Below are positions 63,027-64,000 of a stretch of DNA of 64,000 nucleotides, in pieces (positions within the stretch are counted from its first letter, which is position 1; the number at the start of each line of letters is the position of its first letter). A model generated the notes under the pieces. That model was not told where the DNA came from. It made no database searches and saw only the letters and a list, made by a program, of their open reading frames with translations. The stretch covers positions 21,779,056-21,843,055 of the forward strand of contig NW_004955417.1 in NCBI RefSeq assembly GCF_000276665.1, in the 5' to 3' direction. Source of the DNA: Chinchilla lanigera (taxonomy: Eukaryota > Chordata > Mammalia > Rodentia > Chinchillidae). Both the position numbers and the translations under genes were made by a program.

Positions 63027-63410
63027 GAAAAGGGCAGATGCTTAGTTTTTGCTGCAGAAATGCTGCAGCACAGTGAAGAGTGTGGACTCAGTGCCAGAGT
63101 TTCCATCTCGACTCTGAATTTAACAAAAGATGATCTCTGGAATAATGTGCTGAGCCTGTCTCGATGTCTCCTCTGTGAAGGAAAAGAATGGTATGCTTCG
63201 GTATGGTTCTTGTGAATACTACGTAAATAACACCAGTAGCAGCTAACTCAGTAAGAGTGAACAGTGTAGATCCTAAAATTAAAGCCCCTCTCTTCCTTGC
63301 GAGTCTGCAGTCTATATTCTGCAAATTTCAACTCACAAGCTGGTATTATGGCATCATTTTTTTCTCCAAATCTCAACTCTCAACTCTCTCTGTCCCGCTC
63401 TCTCTCTCTC

Positions 63411-63505
63411 AGCGCTGGGGATATAACTCAGCAGCATAAACACCTGCCTGGCAAGTGCAAGGTCCTGAGTTCAACTCCTAGTACCAAAAAAAAAGAAAAA
63501 AGGAA
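63411..63505 (+). repeat. ID SINE, first of a tandem pair
   Basis: AGCGCTGGGGATATAACTCA, CACCTGCCTGGCAAGTGCAA and GAGTTCAACTCCTAGTACC, with an A-rich GAAAAAA tail. It inserted next to a (CT)n run. Confidence 0.93.
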
Positions 63506-63567
63506 AGCTCAGTGGTACAGCGCCTGCCTAACAAGTGCAAGGTCCTGACTTTGATTCCCAATACCAC
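63506..63567 (+). repeat. ID SINE, second of the pair, 5'-truncated
   Basis: Starts at the A-box (AAGCTCAGTGGTACAGCGCC) without the usual GGGGCTGGGGAT head; then AACAAGTGCAAGGTCCTGAC and TTTGATTCCCAATACC. No poly-A follows. Confidence 0.9.
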
Positions 63568-63579
63568 ACCTCTCTCTGT

Positions 63580-63722
63580 GTTTTTTAGAAACAAGACCTC
63601 ACTATGTAGTTCAAGCCAACCTTGAACTCATTATGTAGCCCAGGTGGGCCTTGAACTCACGGCAATCCTGCCTCAGCCTCCCAAATGCTGGGATCACAGG
63701 TGTGCACCAATGTGCCCAGACA
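63580..63722 (-). repeat. B1 SINE, antisense
   Basis: TAGAAACAAGACCTCACTAT, TGTAGCCCAGGTGGGCCTTG, GCCTCAGCCTCCCAAATGCT and GGGATCACAGGTGTGCACCA are the reverse complement of B1. Confidence 0.93.
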
Positions 63723-64000
63723 GCTTTGTTCTAAAATCCAAGCTTCCTTACTTACTTACGATGTGATATTTTCCCTTTAAGACATTACTAATAGAATACA
63801 TTTTAAGCCTTTTATTTCACCTAGTTGTAGGCATAGACCTCAAAGACTGAGCCTTTTGCAGTTTACCATTTAAATGTCAATCTTCACTCTCTTCTCACTA
63901 GTAACAGTCGAACTCCACACCTTAAGGATTCTAAAACATAGGTATAGTGTATTGGAAGAACATGCCCTGCATTTCATGAAAGCCTGGGAGATAAGGGATG

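Larger units (their letters stand above)
60349..64000 (-). other. TRPS1: End of the preceding TRPS1 intron
   Basis: This is sequence upstream of the acceptor in gene direction. It holds a CA-rich microsatellite next to the exon, about 2.3 kb of AT-rich unique DNA with no recognisable gene (60622-62937), then a degenerate ID, a tandem ID pair and an antisense B1 near the window end. No further coding exon was recognised. Confidence 0.8.

Noticed and set aside
1..64000. CRISPR array, operon, prophage or other microbial system
   Set aside because: Sequence is vertebrate: spliced exon, SINEs and LINEs; no spaced repeats with unique spacers and no clustered long open frames.

Overview
This is mammalian nuclear DNA, almost certainly from a rodent outside the mouse/rat group. 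It is AT-rich with no bacterial-style gene packing. It carries rodent-specific SINEs: tRNA-derived ID elements (A-box TAGCTCAGTGG, B-box like GAGTTCGATTCC), B1 elements, and B1-dID composites (a B1 half fused to an ID-like half). From what I know of these families, B1-dID composites point to squirrel, dormouse, beaver or guinea-pig type lineages; the species cannot be settled here. Two runs of N (29700-29799, 49662-49831) show it is a draft assembly.

The only protein-coding sequence I can support is one internal exon of TRPS1 on the minus strand at 59745-60348. TRPS1 is the atypical GATA-type zinc-finger transcriptional repressor of skeletal and hair development. The exon has a clear acceptor (branch-point-like CTGAC, pyrimidine tract, CAG) and a clear donor (CGG|GTAGGA). 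It encodes 201 full codons: a C2H2 finger at the start, then a low-complexity acidic/Ser-rich linker with two SUMO-type motifs. It stops just before the GATA finger, whose exon is not in the window. Positions 1-59744 are therefore the following intron (59.7 kb visible, still open at the edge), and 60349-64000 is the end of the preceding intron.

Layout of the large intron, left to right: 1-12 kb is AT-rich unique sequence with an antisense B1-dID, a MER5A-like DNA transposon, and a 123-bp segment present twice 2.4 kb apart. At 12-12.9 kb lies a 5'-truncated LINE-1 3' end. From 13 to 32 kb it is mostly unique with MIR/L2 relics, microsatellites and a GC-richer island near 29-30.3 kb. From 32 to 48 kb there are scattered ID, B1 and B1-dID copies. 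From 48 to 58.5 kb is the SINE-dense part next to the exon, with nested insertions and near-intact target-site duplications.

I see no operon, CRISPR array, virus, RNA gene or novel protein system. The most interesting items are the all-transition local duplication, an ID copy whose target-site duplication encloses an extra 79-bp non-ID segment, a cryptic-exon-like stretch at 53.7 kb, and candidate conserved non-coding blocks.
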